From Paenibacillus sp. OVF10 (GTDB lineage Bacteria > Bacillota > Bacilli > Paenibacillales > Paenibacillaceae): a DNA stretch of 64,000 nucleotides. The DNA lies in NCBI GenBank assembly GCA_022836915.1, contig CP094668.1, positions 6,448,001 to 6,512,000 on the forward strand, written 5' to 3'. The position numbers and the translations under genes were made by a program. Below, one piece after another: positions 62,912 through 64,000 of this stretch. Each line of letters opens with the position of its first letter. Position 1 is the first letter of the stretch. Below the pieces are notes generated by a model. The model had not been told where the DNA came from. It worked only from the letters and a program-made list of their open reading frames with translations, and did not search any database.

Positions 62912-64000
62912 CTATTCTTGCGAAGGTCCCGCAGCAATCCATGACAACAACCCGTACGTATGCTTGCAATCTGCCGTACGTGACACCTCAAGTACCGCTT
63001 CGTCCTCACTCTGCGAGAGCAGGGAGATTTGGAATCCCCGATCATTGCTCATGCCCACAATCACATAATGTTCTGAAGCAAATGACTCTTCAAAAACAAC
63101 CGTTACCTCTGTGCTTACTTCACTCTCTGGCAGTACAAAAGCTTCCATTCCGAATTGTTGCACAACCGGTTGTTTACTTACGCTGCGAACGGGCTGGAAG
63201 GCCAGATGGTTGGCCTGAACTGCCCCCGATTGCAACTGGCTGCTGCCCACGGCATCATCACACAGATGCTCCTGTGTAATCGATTGTTTACTTAACATAA
63301 GCTCCGTAATTTCAGCGATCTCCTGTGACCGTTCAAGCTGTGGTTGCTGAGCCTGATCTGCCTGATCCGCCTGATCTGTCTGCTCTGTCGTGAACAAAGC
63401 TGCCGGTGGTTCGCCAAGCTGATCTGTTTGGGATATCAGCTCTTGTTGTTGCTCCAGACCAGCACTCGGTAATGCCTCGACGATTACCTGCTGTGATTGC
63501 TGTACACCTTCATTTTCTGGTTGAAGCAATCCCTCTTGTCTTTTGATAGCTGCCAGTTGCTCCAGCGTTTCTCCACTGAACTGACGAATCGCATTCCATA
63601 TCTCTTCGCTCAAATGCGCTGGACCTACAATCCCCGCATTCAAGTGATTAGAGGTAATACTCTGCTCACTCAGTTTGCTGCCGTTCACGCTGCCATCGGC
63701 CAATTTGGCACTTGTGACGGACCCATTTTGCAGATGAACCCCGCTTACTGCTTCCTCTTCCAGATGAGTTGTGCGAATACTGCGTTCTTGAATATGATCA
63801 GCATGTATGGTTCCATCCTGAATATGACGAGTTTGCACACTTTTGTCTGCTATGTGGACAGCCGATACCGCACCTTCAAGCAATTTATTACCGTTTACAC
63901 TGCCGTCAGCCATTTTGGCACTTGTTATGGAACCATTGTGCAGGTGAATCGCACTTACCGATTCGGCTTTGAGGTGGGAGATCCCAATGCTTCGCTCTTG
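62912..64000 (-). CDS. Decapeptide-repeat surface-type protein, N-terminus outside the window
   Basis: The frame is open to the window edge. The N-terminal visible part (about 130 residues) is a run of 10-residue repeats of the form xxGSVxxxKL or xxxSIxxxHL (for example ADGSVNGNKL, QDGTIHADHI, QERSIRTTHL), about 13 copies in a row, predicting a beta-solenoid. A Gln/Glu-rich linker follows (ADQADQAQQPQLERSQE), then three more repeats. The C-terminal domain of about 85 residues has VTVVFEESFASEHYVIVGMS and ends LLSWIAAGPSQE, a WIAAG end seen in Paenibacillus surface-type proteins. No catalytic site. Function unknown; a spore or cell-surface fibre is a guess. Confidence 0.7.
   Translation of the reverse strand, partial: QERSIGISHLKAESVSAIHLHNGSITSAKMADGSVNGNKLLEGAVSAVHIADKSVQTRHIQDGTIHADHIQERSIRTTHLEEEAVSGVHLQNGSVTSAKLADGSVNGSKLSEQSITSNHLNAGIVGPAHLSEEIWNAIRQFSGETLEQLAAIKRQEGLLQPENEGVQQSQQVIVEALPSAGLEQQQELISQTDQLGEPPAALFTTEQTDQADQADQAQQPQLERSQEIAEITELMLSKQSITQEHLCDDAVGSSQLQSGAVQANHLAFQPVRSVSKQPVVQQFGMEAFVLPESEVSTEVTVVFEESFASEHYVIVGMSNDRGFQISLLSQSEDEAVLEVSRTADCKHTYGLLSWIAAGPSQE

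Noticed and set aside
1..64000. Reading the broken genes as pseudogenes or programmed frameshifts
   Set aside because: All breaks are single or double missing bases, mostly in homopolymers, in otherwise perfectly conserved genes; no slippery-site plus stimulator pattern is common to them.
1..64000. CRISPR arrays, tRNA or rRNA genes, riboswitches, attachment sites, replication origins
   Set aside because: No evenly spaced direct repeats of CRISPR type, cloverleaf, rRNA segment or known riboswitch core was seen on either strand.

Overview
The window comes from a Gram-positive endospore-former, most likely a Paenibacillus. The evidence is the Bacilli-type ribosome sites (GGAGG), CgeB-type spore-surface glycosyltransferases, a YozG/YoaS-type regulator pair, a thermolysin-family neutral protease, Zur boxes of Bacillus type and a Paenibacillus-like staphylopine/bacillopaline operon. 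No rRNA, tRNA, CRISPR array, prophage or transposase was seen. Most genes lie on the minus strand in long, tightly packed operons.

Layout. 1-1716: end of a GldA/GldF-like ABC exporter. 2182-7016: two glycosyltransferases, a drug-exporter-type MFS gene and a 56-residue small protein. 7160-7689: an acetyltransferase. 7939-18816 (minus): an 11-kb surface-polysaccharide operon. It holds three small helical proteins, a basic protein with Gly-Tyr tetrapeptide repeats, two CgeB-family transferases, a GT4 with a basic tail, a three-enzyme UDP-L-6-deoxyhexosamine pathway (2-epimerase, 4,6-dehydratase, reductase), an SDR enzyme and two GT2s. 18938-22005: L-cystine ABC importer. 22304-25743: a small helical protein, modA/modB and a divergent molybdate-type regulator. 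25876-28981: GH42 beta-galactosidase and a divergent AraC regulator. 29056-29775: XRE/DUF2975 pair.

29983-43261 is a zinc-starvation island. One Zur-box promoter drives a CobW/ZagA GTPase, zinc-free ribosomal protein S14 and a DUF3024 protein. A second, identical Zur box drives cntK-cntL-cntM, a nickel/oligopeptide-type ABC importer and two tandem MFS exporters, that is, synthesis, export and re-import of an opine zincophore. 43495-53119 is a sulfur-scavenging island resembling the Bacillus ytm/ytn genes: glutaredoxin-like protein, two flavin monooxygenases, FMN reductase, M20 amidohydrolase, LysR regulator and a peptide-type ABC importer without ATPases. 53466-60406 is a second spore-surface glycosylation operon: four GT2s, a GT-D enzyme and an RmlA/SpsI nucleotidyltransferase, many with long Lys/Arg/Ala-rich tails. 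61175-62739 is a secreted M4 protease. 62912-64000 is the end of a decapeptide-repeat protein.

Two window-wide observations matter. First, 31 apparent frameshifts can all be repaired by adding one base (two bases at three A-runs), nearly always within a homopolymer. The broken genes are therefore best read as intact genes in an imperfect assembly, and the models below are frame-corrected. Second, a dispersed element of about 225 bp with internal hairpins occurs three times (near 1.75, 32.2 and 39.9 kb). The most novel biological signal is a module of basic low-complexity sequence plus Gly-aromatic tetrapeptide repeats. It is attached to unrelated glycosyltransferase families in both glycosylation operons and also encoded as a stand-alone protein.
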